Below are positions 26,359 to 35,471 of a DNA stretch of 64,000 nucleotides, in pieces. Location: NCBI RefSeq assembly GCF_037450285.1, contig NZ_JAQISN010000002.1, forward strand, positions 620,001 through 684,000, read 5' to 3'. The notes below the pieces were generated by a model, which worked only from the letters and a program-made list of their open reading frames with translations, ran no database searches and was not told where the DNA came from. The number at the start of each line of letters is the position of its first letter. Positions within the stretch are counted from its first letter, which is position 1. Source of the DNA: Erwinia sp. SLM-02. Lineage in GTDB: Bacteria > Pseudomonadota > Gammaproteobacteria > Enterobacterales > Enterobacteriaceae. The position numbers and the translations under genes were made by a program.

Positions 26359-26781
26359 TCAGGCCGGCCCCCGTAGCGGTTCTACCTGCGTAATGCGCCC
26401 GTCGCCGTCGTGATAAACCCGTAGCCTGTCGCTGCCGCTCAGCAGGCCGACGTCCTGCTGGCTGATGTCAAAGCTGCGCGCCACCTCCACCGGCTCCAGC
26501 CCCGGCCTGCGCCGGCGCCGCTCGGTGCGAAAACGCAGCTGGTTATACTTGGCCCAGCCGATCAGCAGCAGGGCATTAAACAGCCCGATGCCGATATACA
26601 GCGTCAGCGTGCTCAGCCCGGACACCAGCGGGCGCGGGCCGCTGAACGGCATGGTTTGCAGGACCTTGAGCAGCCCGGTGGTAAACAGCCAGATAAAACC
26701 GCCCCAGCCAAACAGCGTCAGCACAAAATCGATTACGCGCGGCACCCAGCCGCGAGGGGTGAAAATTAACGGATTCGCCAT
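26359..26781 (-). CDS. pgaD: Poly-GlcNAc synthase subunit PgaD
   Basis: A 140-residue inner-membrane protein with two hydrophobic segments (about residues 18-42 and 58-82) and a charged RTERRRRRPG stretch after the second. PgaD is the small subunit that, with PgaC, binds c-di-GMP and allows polymer synthesis. Position directly after pgaC (5-bp gap) and topology identify it; sequence conservation of this subunit is low. Confidence 0.9.
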   Translation of the reverse strand: MANPLIFTPRGWVPRVIDFVLTLFGWGGFIWLFTTGLLKVLQTMPFSGPRPLVSGLSTLTLYIGIGLFNALLLIGWAKYNQLRFRTERRRRRPGLEPVEVARSFDISQQDVGLLSGSDRLRVYHDGDGRITQVEPLRGPA

Positions 26782-26786
26782 AGTGA

Positions 26787-28115
26787 TTATCCTTTTTCGA
26801 TACCGCGATCGGGGCTTTCCCAGCGGGCGCGCTGCTTTCTGGAACGCAGCATCACTTTGGGGAAGGCCACCAGCGTGGTGAACAGACTCAGCATCCAGTA
26901 GACCAGCGGATACCAGATGACCCAGAACAGAGAACCGGCCAGGCGCGGCTCGTAGCGCCGTTCAATCAGCAGACTGACGCTGAACTGCAGCAGACAGGTC
27001 ACCGCCAGCACCATGCCGGTAAACTGCGGCGGAAACAGGTCGTAAACGCGGATGCTGTCCGGGATCGGCATCACCAGCCCCAGCAGGAACAGAATGACGC
27101 TCACCGCATAGGTAAAGGCCCAGATGGTTGACAGGCTGAACTCAAAGAACAGCGTCCACATCCGGCGATATTCCCACGACCAGATATGGCGCAGATTTTT
27201 CAGGAACACTTCCGCCCCGCCCTGTGCCCAGCGCAGCCGCTGGCGCCACAGGCCTTTCAGCGTTTCCGGCATCAGGATCCAGCACAGCGCGCGCGGTTCA
27301 AAGAACACCGACCAGTGACGCAGCTGCAGTTTCCAGCTGATATCAATATCCTCGGTGATCATGTCCGGGCTCCAGTAGCCGATCTCCGCCAGCGCGCGGC
27401 GGCGGAACGCCGCAACCACGCCGGAGACGGTAAACACCTGGCCGTATACCCGCTGCGTGCGTTTGATCAGACCGATAATTGAGGAAAACTCCCCCACCTG
27501 GATCCGCCCAATCAGCGTGGAGCGGGTGCGGATGCGCGGATTACCGGTCACCGCCCCCACGCGCGGATTATTCAGCAGCGGCGCCACCAGCCAGGCGGCG
27601 GCGTCTCTGTCCAGCAGCGCATCGCCGTCGATGCACACCAGGAAGTCGCTGCGCGCGGCGGCGGCCCCGGTCTGCAGGGCAATCGCCTTGCCCTGGTTAG
27701 CCGCCAGATGGATCACCCGCAGCTTAGGATGGCTGGCGGCCATGGCATCCAGCACGGCGGCGGTGTTGTCTTTAGAACCGTCGTTAACGGCGATCACTTC
27801 GATATTGCTATAACGCTGCCCCAGCGCGGCCAGCAGCGCCTCCCCGGCGTTGGCCTCTTCGTTGTAGCAGGGAACGATAATCGAAATCAGCGGGTTCCCC
27901 TCCAGCTCGGGGGCGGCAACGTCTTTCCCCCATTTCCAGTGGCGTTCGCGGTAAAACCAGAAATAGAGTCCGCCGGTCATCCAGATGCCGGACATAAACA
28001 GCGGCCAGAAGAAAACAAAGTTCAGCATCACTTCACCGGTATAAATCACCGTAATACCGAACGGTATGCTCAGCACCAGGCAGAGCATCAGAAAGGCAAG
28101 GATACGATCGATCAT
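26787..28115 (-). CDS. pgaC: Poly-GlcNAc synthase PgaC
   Basis: A processive family-2 glycosyltransferase of the inner membrane (442 residues) that polymerises N-acetylglucosamine from UDP-GlcNAc. Motifs are in order: SIIVPCYNEE near residue 80, VNDGSKDNT near residue 110, CIDGDALLD near residue 165, TEDIDISWKL near residue 260 and QRLRWAQGG near residue 298. Two membrane segments precede and about three follow the catalytic domain. Its ATG overlaps the pgaB stop (ATGA), so the two are coupled. Confidence 0.97.
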   Translation of the reverse strand: MIDRILAFLMLCLVLSIPFGITVIYTGEVMLNFVFFWPLFMSGIWMTGGLYFWFYRERHWKWGKDVAAPELEGNPLISIIVPCYNEEANAGEALLAALGQRYSNIEVIAVNDGSKDNTAAVLDAMAASHPKLRVIHLAANQGKAIALQTGAAAARSDFLVCIDGDALLDRDAAAWLVAPLLNNPRVGAVTGNPRIRTRSTLIGRIQVGEFSSIIGLIKRTQRVYGQVFTVSGVVAAFRRRALAEIGYWSPDMITEDIDISWKLQLRHWSVFFEPRALCWILMPETLKGLWRQRLRWAQGGAEVFLKNLRHIWSWEYRRMWTLFFEFSLSTIWAFTYAVSVILFLLGLVMPIPDSIRVYDLFPPQFTGMVLAVTCLLQFSVSLLIERRYEPRLAGSLFWVIWYPLVYWMLSLFTTLVAFPKVMLRSRKQRARWESPDRGIEKG

Positions 28116-30121
28116 GGCAGCGGATACCAGGTTGATGAAAAGACGGGACGGATGTCGTTCAGCGCGGGGCTGTCGTTCAGGAAGTCATCCGGGTAATAGC
28201 CGAAGCTTTGCGCGCCGCTGGTCTGCAGCTGCTTCATCCAGCTCGTCAACTGGGTGGCAGGAATAGCGCCGTGTTGTTCCGGCTGTCGCCAGTCGCGGGA
28301 CTGCAGCTCAAAGACGGTCTTCTTCAGCGCGCCCGGTCGGCGACCTACCTCGGTCACCAGCCTGTCCAGCCAGGCGTTGCTTTCCTGCGCGGGCACCTGC
28401 TCCATCAGCGGCATCGCCATCGGTGCCACCCAGTCATAGGCCTGCAGGAAGTCGTCGAGGTTTTGCGCAAACCACGCTTCGCTCTGCGGCTCCAGGATCG
28501 GCAGGGCAAAGATATTGCGCGCGGTTTTCACCTGCGGTCCGCGAATGGCCCGCACGTCGGCGGTCAGCTGGCGGGTGAAGTCGATCAGCGTGCGGCTCTT
28601 GAAGCGCGTCCAGCGCTGGAAGGTTTCAGGATCGCGGCGAATTTCGGCAATCGACGCCGGGAATCCGGCGGCCTGATAGGCACGAAGCGCATCCAGACCG
28701 GCGTCCTCATCGTCGGCGAGCACCGCATCATCGTGGTAGATGATGCCGCTGAACACCGCGTGGCTGGCCAGATCCTGATAGATCTCGCGAATGCGGTCGC
28801 GGGCGACGCTGCTGTACGGCGACAGCCGCTGATACTGCTGCGGGTCCACCCGGGTCTGCCCGGTTTTCAGATCGATTTTCTCCACGCGCGGCAGGGATTT
28901 GTCCAGATCGAAGGCCAGCACCGGCATCCAGGCGTAAACCTCGGCGCGGGTGCGGGTGGCGATCTGCCAGGCGACGCGGTTAAACAGATCCTCGCGCACC
29001 GGCAGCCAGCGGTTGGGGAAATAGAGCTCATGCACCTGCCCGTCTCCGTCCGGGTCGGCGAAGGCCTGTAAAAAGACCGTGTTCGCCCCGGAGTCGGCCA
29101 CGCGCTGGATCAGCTTGTCTAAATTGCGCGCCTGCTGCTTAGGGTCGGCATCGTAGACGTAGTCGAGATCGACATGCATTACCCGCATCGCGCTGGTTTC
29201 CTGTGCCTCAACAATCCGCTGGGCAAAGCTTTCCAGGCTGGGGTTATTGGCAATCAGCAGGCGCGGCACGTTGTCCAGCGCATCCACGGAGGCCAGCCCG
29301 TCATCCAGCGTCATCGCCATCTGATAGCCGTGCTGGCGCACGATGCTCAGCGCTTCTCCGCCGGCGGCGCCGTAAGGCCAGACCCACACGCGCGGCGCTT
29401 TGCCGGTCGCAGCGGTAATACGCTGGGTGATTTTATCCACGTCGGCGTTGACCCGCTGGCGGTACTCGGCCCCGGTTTCGTAACGCTGCTGCTTCGTGTC
29501 ATAGCGGCGATTCACCGCATACGGCTCGCTGTTGCCCTGCGGGTTGGACACCTCGCCCTCGTGCTGGGCATACGTGTGCGCACCGATTTCAACCAGCCCG
29601 GAGCGGGACATTTCGCCAATCTGTTGCCAGGTGGTGAAACGATCGCGCGGCGTCATCAGCCCGCCAAAGTTCACCGGCTGCCCGGCGGGGGTATCAATCC
29701 AGCTGCCTACCGGCGCCAGCACCGCGTGCCACTGGTAAGCTTTTAACAGCGGCCAGACCCGGCGATAAAAGCTGCTGTAGCCATCATCGAAGCTGAGCAG
29801 CACCGCCTTTTCCGGCAGCGGCTTGCCGCCGGCTCTGGCGGTGAGAATGTCATCCACGGACACCGGGTGATAGCCGTTTTCCCGCAGCCAGGCGAACTGA
29901 TCGTTCAGCGCGCTGCTGCGCACCGACAGGTAGCGCTGATCGGCGGACTCGTCCTCCACGTCGTGATAGGCGAGAACAATAAAGTGATTTTTCGGCCACG
30001 GCTTTTCAGCGGCCGACAGCGGCCGGTCAGCGGGAGAGAGAAAGCGCGGGTGCCCGGCCTGGCTGCAGCCGTTTAACAGCAGTGCGGCAGGCAACAGTAA
30101 AAGAAGCATGAACAAACGCAT
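28112..30121 (-). CDS. pgaB: Poly-GlcNAc N-deacetylase lipoprotein PgaB
   Basis: A periplasmic outer-membrane lipoprotein of 669 residues that partly deacetylates the polymer so that it can be exported. The signal peptide ends with the lipobox LLNGC (cysteine near residue 19). The polysaccharide deacetylase domain (about residues 45-300) has the catalytic SFDDGYSSF near residue 109 and a histidine in IGAHTYAQH near residue 178. The C-terminal half is the glycosidase-like polymer-binding barrel (MHVDLDYVYD near residue 315, IYHDDAVLADDED near residue 460). Length matches E. coli PgaB. Confidence 0.96.
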   Translation of the reverse strand: MRLFMLLLLLPAALLLNGCSQAGHPRFLSPADRPLSAAEKPWPKNHFIVLAYHDVEDESADQRYLSVRSSALNDQFAWLRENGYHPVSVDDILTARAGGKPLPEKAVLLSFDDGYSSFYRRVWPLLKAYQWHAVLAPVGSWIDTPAGQPVNFGGLMTPRDRFTTWQQIGEMSRSGLVEIGAHTYAQHEGEVSNPQGNSEPYAVNRRYDTKQQRYETGAEYRQRVNADVDKITQRITAATGKAPRVWVWPYGAAGGEALSIVRQHGYQMAMTLDDGLASVDALDNVPRLLIANNPSLESFAQRIVEAQETSAMRVMHVDLDYVYDADPKQQARNLDKLIQRVADSGANTVFLQAFADPDGDGQVHELYFPNRWLPVREDLFNRVAWQIATRTRAEVYAWMPVLAFDLDKSLPRVEKIDLKTGQTRVDPQQYQRLSPYSSVARDRIREIYQDLASHAVFSGIIYHDDAVLADDEDAGLDALRAYQAAGFPASIAEIRRDPETFQRWTRFKSRTLIDFTRQLTADVRAIRGPQVKTARNIFALPILEPQSEAWFAQNLDDFLQAYDWVAPMAMPLMEQVPAQESNAWLDRLVTEVGRRPGALKKTVFELQSRDWRQPEQHGAIPATQLTSWMKQLQTSGAQSFGYYPDDFLNDSPALNDIRPVFSSTWYPLP

Positions 30122-30131
30122 CGTCCGGTCC

Positions 30132-32585
30132 TCAGAATCGGTAGTTCATATCAAATGAAACAGAAAGGTTTTGCTCGCGGACGCCGTCATACGGGCGTTT
30201 ATCCCACGTCAGCTTCACGCCGGTATCCAGCACGTCGTTCCAGCGAACCCGCTGGCCGTAGCTGACCGTGGTCACCGCGCCGCTGCCCTGCCCCTGCTGC
30301 CAGTACGAACCGGCACCCAGCTCAACCTGCTGGCTCCATTCGGTCTGATAGTGGCGATACATCAGGTGATCGAGGCTCAGCGCGGGCACCACCGCCAGAT
30401 CCCGCGACGGGCTGTAGTACGGCGTATCCGTTTTGCTGTTGTGGCTGCCGCTGATACCCGGCGTAAAATCGAGGGAGTAGCGCGCCCCGGAGGTCAGCCG
30501 CTCCGAGCCGTCAATCGACCACTCCACGCGGTTGTTGCCGTCCGAAAACCAGGAGGGAGCAACGGAAACCTGCCATTCCCGGCGTTCGCTCTGCCGCCAG
30601 CGCGCCCACAGGCTGCCGCCGTTAACGGTGATGCCGTTGCGCAGCGCCTGCAGCGGTGCTTCACGCATCAGGCGCTCCGCGCTGCCGCCAATGCGCCAGC
30701 TATCGCTGAAGTCGTGCCAGCCCGACAGCCGCGCACCGATTTTCTGCCCGCTGCCGAAGCGCTGGCCGTTCAGTTCGGCTTCCGCCCAGTTATCGCGGGT
30801 GCGGTATTCCACACCACCGCGCACGCTGCGGTTAATCCCCCGGCCTTCGCTGAACTCGCTGTCGGCAAACGACAGGCCGGTAAAGATCCGCCAGTTGTCA
30901 TCGATGGGCGGGCTGTAGAGCAGCGCGTCGAGGGAGAGGTCGTTGTCCCCGCTGACCGGGCTGTCGGAGTTGATGCCGTGTTCACCCTGCACGCGCAGCT
31001 CGGCGTAACGATGGACGTTGCGCAGGCGATCGAGGCGCTGCGTGCTGCGGCTTTCCGGCTGGCGCTTTATCACGTCATCCGCCAGCAGGTCGGCCTGCCG
31101 CCACTCCTGCAGCTCCAGCGCCGTCAGCCCCTGCTGGGTTTCCAGCCCCAGGCTGCGCGGCTCCATGCTCTCCACGCGCTTCAGCTCGGCTTCCGCGCGG
31201 TGCGGCCAGCCGCGAATCAGCCACAGGCTGGCTACGTCTATCTGTAATCCCTGATTGCCCGGCGCGGTTTGCGCCAGATGTTCAGCGCGCTGCTGGGCGG
31301 CAGGCAGATCGTCATGCAGCAGGGCAGACTGAACCTGCAGCTGCTGCGCATCCAGCCAGTCATCGTCAGGAACCCGTTCCGGTGAGCCGAAAATATTGAG
31401 CAGATAGGGGCTGGAGGCGACGAAACGATCGCTCTGCCGACGGGCGGCATCGGGCTGCTCATCCTCGGCCAGTGCATAGAACAGATCGCTCTGCTCGGTG
31501 CGGCTGAGCGGGCTGGTCGACGTTTCGGGCGGCAGCGACTGATAGATGGCCACAGCACGATCCGGCTGGCGCAGCCACAGAAACGCCGCCGCCACCCAGC
31601 GGCGGGCATAGGTGGGTATCACCGTCCCCTCTGCCGTCAGGCGCTGATACTCCTCCACCGCGTCCTGCATACGGCTGCGGGCAACCAGCGCACCCAGCCT
31701 GTCGATGCGCGCCTGCTGATAATCGGCGTGGGCGTCGGGGTCGTTCTGCCATGCCGCCAGCAGCGGCTGATAGTCAGCCAGCGCACGGTCGGCCACGGCA
31801 AAACGCTCCGCTTCCGAACGGCTCGGGGTAAAGGCGACACGCACCTTTTCCGCCGCGGCGTCACGCTGCAGTCGGCGTAGCTGCGCCGCGTCCGGCTCTG
31901 CGCGCGTGGCCTGGCGCAGCGCCGGGCCGCTGACCCGGTTCAGGGAGAGCGCGTTAAGGTAGTTTTGCTCAATCTGCCGATCGCCGGCAAAGCGCGACTC
32001 CGCCGCGCTGGCGGACTGCAGCGCATCCTCTTTTTTCCCGGCGGCAAACTGAACGTAGGAGAGGTCGAGCCAGCGCCGGGCGGTGGCCGCCGCCGCAACA
32101 CGCTGCTGCGCCAGCGGCAGCGCCCGCGCACTGTTTCCGGCATCGGCCAGGGTCATCAGATAACCGCTGTGCAGGTCGTCATTGCCCGGCTCGCGGGCCA
32201 GCGCCCGCTGCCAGACGGCAAGCGAAGTCTGCCACTGGTGCAGGTTGCGCAGCGATCCGGCCACCGCCTGCAGGCCACGAACCGGCAGCGTAACCTGCCG
32301 ATCGTAGCGCTGCCAGACGGCCACGACCTGGCGATCCTCCCCGGCCCAGCTGGCAATCTGTAGCCAGTCGGCGATTTCACCCGCGCTCAGCGTTCGTCGT
32401 TCGGCTTCACCGTCGAAGAATCGCAGGGCGGGCGCATTGTTTCCCTCGCGAGCGGCCACGATCAGGGCGTCATAATTCTGCGCCGCCGCCAGCGATGGCA
32501 GGGTGCTGAATGTGAGTAATAACGCGACCGCTTTTTTCCGCTGGTGTGGGCGGCATTTCAACCTGGAAAAGCAACAAAATAACAC
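30132..32585 (-). CDS. pgaA: Poly-GlcNAc outer membrane exporter PgaA
   Basis: An 817-residue outer membrane protein. After a signal peptide ending at LPSLAAAQ come tetratricopeptide-like repeats (about residues 40-500) and a C-terminal 16-stranded beta-barrel (about 520-817) ending in the aromatic terminus MNYRF. It exports the deacetylated polymer made by PgaBCD. The start is a GTG with AAGGAG six bases upstream. In E. coli pgaA translation is repressed by CsrA; several GGA motifs in the leader here suggest the same. Confidence 0.95.
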   Translation of the reverse strand: MLFCCFSRLKCRPHQRKKAVALLLTFSTLPSLAAAQNYDALIVAAREGNNAPALRFFDGEAERRTLSAGEIADWLQIASWAGEDRQVVAVWQRYDRQVTLPVRGLQAVAGSLRNLHQWQTSLAVWQRALAREPGNDDLHSGYLMTLADAGNSARALPLAQQRVAAAATARRWLDLSYVQFAAGKKEDALQSASAAESRFAGDRQIEQNYLNALSLNRVSGPALRQATRAEPDAAQLRRLQRDAAAEKVRVAFTPSRSEAERFAVADRALADYQPLLAAWQNDPDAHADYQQARIDRLGALVARSRMQDAVEEYQRLTAEGTVIPTYARRWVAAAFLWLRQPDRAVAIYQSLPPETSTSPLSRTEQSDLFYALAEDEQPDAARRQSDRFVASSPYLLNIFGSPERVPDDDWLDAQQLQVQSALLHDDLPAAQQRAEHLAQTAPGNQGLQIDVASLWLIRGWPHRAEAELKRVESMEPRSLGLETQQGLTALELQEWRQADLLADDVIKRQPESRSTQRLDRLRNVHRYAELRVQGEHGINSDSPVSGDNDLSLDALLYSPPIDDNWRIFTGLSFADSEFSEGRGINRSVRGGVEYRTRDNWAEAELNGQRFGSGQKIGARLSGWHDFSDSWRIGGSAERLMREAPLQALRNGITVNGGSLWARWRQSERREWQVSVAPSWFSDGNNRVEWSIDGSERLTSGARYSLDFTPGISGSHNSKTDTPYYSPSRDLAVVPALSLDHLMYRHYQTEWSQQVELGAGSYWQQGQGSGAVTTVSYGQRVRWNDVLDTGVKLTWDKRPYDGVREQNLSVSFDMNYRF

Positions 32586-33354
32586 GGCAACTCCTTTATT
32601 ATTTTACTTATCCGTACAGGTGTATTGTTGGGTTTATTATTTATTTGAGTTTTTATAGCGACGAAATCCCCACCCAAAATCAGGTTTCGGGAGAATAGAT
32701 AGTCGTATCATTTGTTATGAAAATCCTACATAGCATTGAGAGCCTGTACAACTTTTAAGGCTTAAGATTCCTCTTAAACCTTTGTAATACGGACTTATTT
32801 GTCGAAATTCAAAAACAATAAGTTATTTATTTTCAATAAATTACCAAACTCACCATACCAGTTGAAATAAGACTCATCCCCGCACTCAGCTCAATTTATA
32901 AAAAACGCTGCTGTACAAAAACTGAAAAACAAAATTCCTATCAGACTCATTAATCAATGTCGTAATGCGAATTGAATCGGGGAAATGAAAACAGCAAAAC
33001 TCCAGTAATAAATGGATCTGATTTACACCGCACGTCCTTAGCCGATCCCCCGCCTTTCTGCAAAGAGAAAAAGCCTTTTTCAACGGCTGAATTTAATCAC
33101 CGTGATTAATTTCATTCTTTTCAATTGAAAAAAACCCGGCGGCAGCAGAGCGACAGCCCGCTTTCAGCGCGCCAGAAAATTGTCATATCGTGCGTAAATT
33201 TCGTTCAACTTTTAAAAACCGATGATATAATGTGACCGTCGTCACACTTCCTTGACCTTTATGTCAGTCCGGAAAGAGCCTACCTGGCAGCTCTTGTTCC
33301 GCTTACGGTGATGCCGCTTCCAGTCAGTCAGGACCGATCATCGTGGAGTTAAAC
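32586..33354. promoter_or_regulatory. Divergent region between pgaA and yjcB
   Basis: A 770-bp AT-rich gap. On the pgaA strand the first 200 bases hold several GGA motifs (for example GTACGGATAAG near 32611-32621 and AGGAG at the ribosome site), suitable for CsrA. A 17-bp palindrome, TTAATCAC-C-GTGATTAA, is at 33093-33109. Near yjcB there is a CRP-consensus site and promoter-like elements. A 65-codon frame at 32886-33083 is not convincing. Confidence 0.6.
33204..33246 (+). promoter_or_regulatory. Putative promoter with CRP-consensus site before yjcB
   Basis: TATAAT at 33226-33231 has a weak -35 (TTCAAC, 33204-33209) 16 bp upstream. TGTGACCGTCGTCACA at 33231-33246 matches the CRP half-sites TGTGA and TCACA with six bases between. 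Because it starts at the -10 element, CRP would repress this promoter if it is the real one. Confidence 0.6.
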
Positions 33355-33636
33355 ATGGGTACGATAACCGCCAGCGTTATGCTGATGAGATGGGAACTGC
33401 TGAGCGCAGTCATGATGTTTATCGCCAGCACGTTCAACGTGCAGTGCCGTAAAGCCAGCCGCAACGCTATGGCTTTCGTCTTTACCGGCATCGGTATTGG
33501 CATGTCATGCTGGTTCGTTACCGGCCTGCTGGGGATTAGCCTGGGGATGGAAAATTTATACAACTTCTGGCATATCACTAAAGACGTGTTTATCAACGTC
33601 ATGAGCCAGACGCCGCCGGACTGGCCGATGCCCTGA
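33355..33636 (+). CDS. yjcB: YjcB-like inner membrane protein
   Basis: A 93-residue membrane protein with three hydrophobic segments. Its length and phrases such as LLSAVMMFIAST near residue 14, GLLGI near residue 60 and the ending MSQTPPDWPM match E. coli YjcB as I recall it; the function is unknown. The ATG at 33355 follows GGAG. The 130-base leader contains a hairpin (AAGAGC/GCTCTT around 33284-33305). In E. coli yjcB also lies near soxRS, which supports orthology. Confidence 0.85.
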   Translation: MGTITASVMLMRWELLSAVMMFIASTFNVQCRKASRNAMAFVFTGIGIGMSCWFVTGLLGISLGMENLYNFWHITKDVFINVMSQTPPDWPMP

Positions 33637-33642
33637 TTTCCC

Positions 33643-33669
33643 GGCCCGATGAGCCGGACTCATCGGGCC
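33643..33669 (+). terminator. Terminator of yjcB
   Basis: GGCCCGATGAG and CTCATCGGGCC form a perfect 11-bp stem with a 5-nt loop, 7 bp after the yjcB stop. Confidence 0.75.
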
Positions 33670-33910
33670 AGTTTGCTTCCCGCCCTGCTTCGTTTCCCCT
33701 CCTTATCTGCTTTGTTAAAACAGCGCGAATTATCGCTGGCTTATAAATAATCCTCAGCGCAATAAACCGAATCAGAATTTATTTTTAAATCCACAGGAAT
33801 TTTCCTAATCGCATATCGTGAAATACTGATATAAAATAGCCGAACTACCTCAGCACGAATTAATTCCAGTTATTATCGCCATATAATAGTTAAGAAAGGT
33901 AATAGCATTT

Positions 33911-34306
33911 ATGAGAAAGTCACGATATACGGCAGAACAAATCAGCAGAGCTATTAAAGATTCAGAAGACGGTATTAAAGTTAAACAGATTTGTGAAAAC
34001 CTCGGTATTTCTGAAGCGACGTTCTACAGTTGGAAAAAGAAATATGCCGGATTAAACTCAGAACAGGGAAGAAAAATCAAAGAATTAGAGGAGTCCCTGC
34101 ACAGCCTGTCGCGCGAAGTGCAGCTGCTCTCTTCCGATAAAGAACTGCTTCAGAGTATTGTGAAAAACTTCTTCACTACCGGGGATAAACGCAAAGCCGT
34201 CACCTTCCTGCAGGATACCCATAAGGTGGGAACCCGCCGCAGCTGCCGCCTGCTGAATATCAGCCGCAGCGTTTATCATTACCCTTGCAATTGTGAGGGC
34301 CCGTAA
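33911..34306 (+). CDS. IS3-type transposase OrfA-like protein, remnant or domesticated
   Basis: A 131-residue protein. Residues 1-50 are an IS3-family OrfA helix-turn-helix (SRYTAEQISRAIKDSEDG, then LGISEATFYSWKKKY). Residues 55-95 form a leucine-zipper-like coiled coil. Residues 95-126 (KAVTFLQDTHKVGTRRSCRLLNISRSVYHY) resemble the opening of OrfB, which normally needs a frameshift. There is no integrase (DDE) domain after it, and I find no flanking inverted repeats. It has its own AAGG site and ends before a hairpin, so it is either a decayed insertion sequence or a retained DNA-binding protein. Confidence 0.75.
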   Translation: MRKSRYTAEQISRAIKDSEDGIKVKQICENLGISEATFYSWKKKYAGLNSEQGRKIKELEESLHSLSREVQLLSSDKELLQSIVKNFFTTGDKRKAVTFLQDTHKVGTRRSCRLLNISRSVYHYPCNCEGP

Positions 34307-34340
34307 CTGACTGACAGTGGAAATTATTTATCACTCTTTA

Positions 34341-34386
34341 ACATTAGCCACCGATCGGGGGAGAGATATACGGTCGGTGCTAATGT
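34341..34386. terminator. Bidirectional hairpin terminator
   Basis: ACATTAGCCACCGA pairs with TCGGTGCTAATGT with one bulge, around a 19-nt loop, followed by T-rich sequence. It separates the transposase-like gene from the convergent DMT exporter. Confidence 0.7.
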
Positions 34387-34397
34387 TTTCTTTAAAG

Positions 34398-35393
34398 TTA
34401 ATGCGGCGTGCTGTCTGGCATGGATTCGTTCAGCGGCACAATTCGCGACTGAGGCTTAATCCTCATCGCGACCACCACCCCGCAGATCAGGCAAAAAATG
34501 CCGAAAAACGTCAGCAGCGGCGGCCACGCCTGGCGCAGGGCAAAGGTATAGGCCAGCCCCGCCAGCGTTTCAAACACGATTAACGGCCCCAGCAGCACCG
34601 CGGGCAGGCGCTGGCTGGCTTCGTTCCAGCACAGCGTCCCCAGCCACGAACACAGCAGGCCAATGGTCAGCATCAGGGCAATAAATACGCCTGGCCGTGG
34701 GCCAAACGGCAGGGTAAACGGCAGGGTAAACGCAGGCTGCGTCAGATGCAGCTGCCCCATCACCAGCAGATAGCCCAGCAGCGCCAGCGGCAACGTGACC
34801 AGCCCCTGCGCGGTTGCCCATGTGCCGGGCCTCAGCGTGGGATGCTGCCGCAGCCAGCGCGCGTTGCGCAGCGGATACCACGTCCAGCAGATGACCGCCG
34901 CCAGCGCCAGCGCAATGCCGCTGAAATAGCGCCACGGATCGAGCCGCTGCCCGGCCCCGTGAATTTCAGCCACGTTAACGCAGATCAGACCGCATACAAT
35001 CAGCAGCAAAGCAGGAGCCAGACTACGCCAGCTGAGGCGCCCTTCATCGCCGCCGTAAAACAGGTTGGCACAGACCGCAATCACCACCGGCAGCGTACCG
35101 ATAATCATCGTGGAAACCGGTGCGCCGGTACGCTGGATGGCCGTGGCAAGAAAGGCGTAGTAAAGCAGATTCCCCACCAGAGTCAGCTTAAACGCTTCCC
35201 GCCAGTCATTGCCGGTCAGACCGCGCAGACGCTGGCGATCCTGCCAGGCCAGCGGCAGCGCTATCAGCCCGAAGGCCAGATAGCGGCCCATTGACTGCAG
35301 GGTTCCCGGATAATCCGGCACCAGCAGCGGCCCGACAAAGATTAATCCCCACATCAGCCCTGCTCCGAGGGCAAATAAAATTCCCGCTAACAT
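34398..35393 (-). CDS. EamA/DMT-family exporter
   Basis: A 331-residue inner-membrane protein with ten membrane segments arranged as two EamA repeats (about residues 5-140 and 160-310), as in drug/metabolite exporters. The GRYLAFGLIALPLAW segment near residue 37 is typical. The second of two adjacent ATGs is better spaced from GGAG. A 12-bp tandem duplication at about 34708-34731 gives the repeat FTLPFTLPF in a loop. It is read away from an AraC gene on the same strand, which is its likely regulator. The substrate is unknown. Confidence 0.88.
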   Translation of the reverse strand: MLAGILFALGAGLMWGLIFVGPLLVPDYPGTLQSMGRYLAFGLIALPLAWQDRQRLRGLTGNDWREAFKLTLVGNLLYYAFLATAIQRTGAPVSTMIIGTLPVVIAVCANLFYGGDEGRLSWRSLAPALLLIVCGLICVNVAEIHGAGQRLDPWRYFSGIALALAAVICWTWYPLRNARWLRQHPTLRPGTWATAQGLVTLPLALLGYLLVMGQLHLTQPAFTLPFTLPFGPRPGVFIALMLTIGLLCSWLGTLCWNEASQRLPAVLLGPLIVFETLAGLAYTFALRQAWPPLLTFFGIFCLICGVVVAMRIKPQSRIVPLNESMPDSTPH

Positions 35394-35471
35394 CATTCAC
35401 TCCAAATCACGCGCAAAAGCAATGCCGCATTATGGCGGGAGATCGCGTGAAGAGGATTGTAGCAAATTGCG

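Noticed and set aside
32886..33083. 65-codon minus-strand frame upstream of pgaA
   Set aside because: No convincing ribosome site and no recognisable sequence; it lies in an AT-rich control region.
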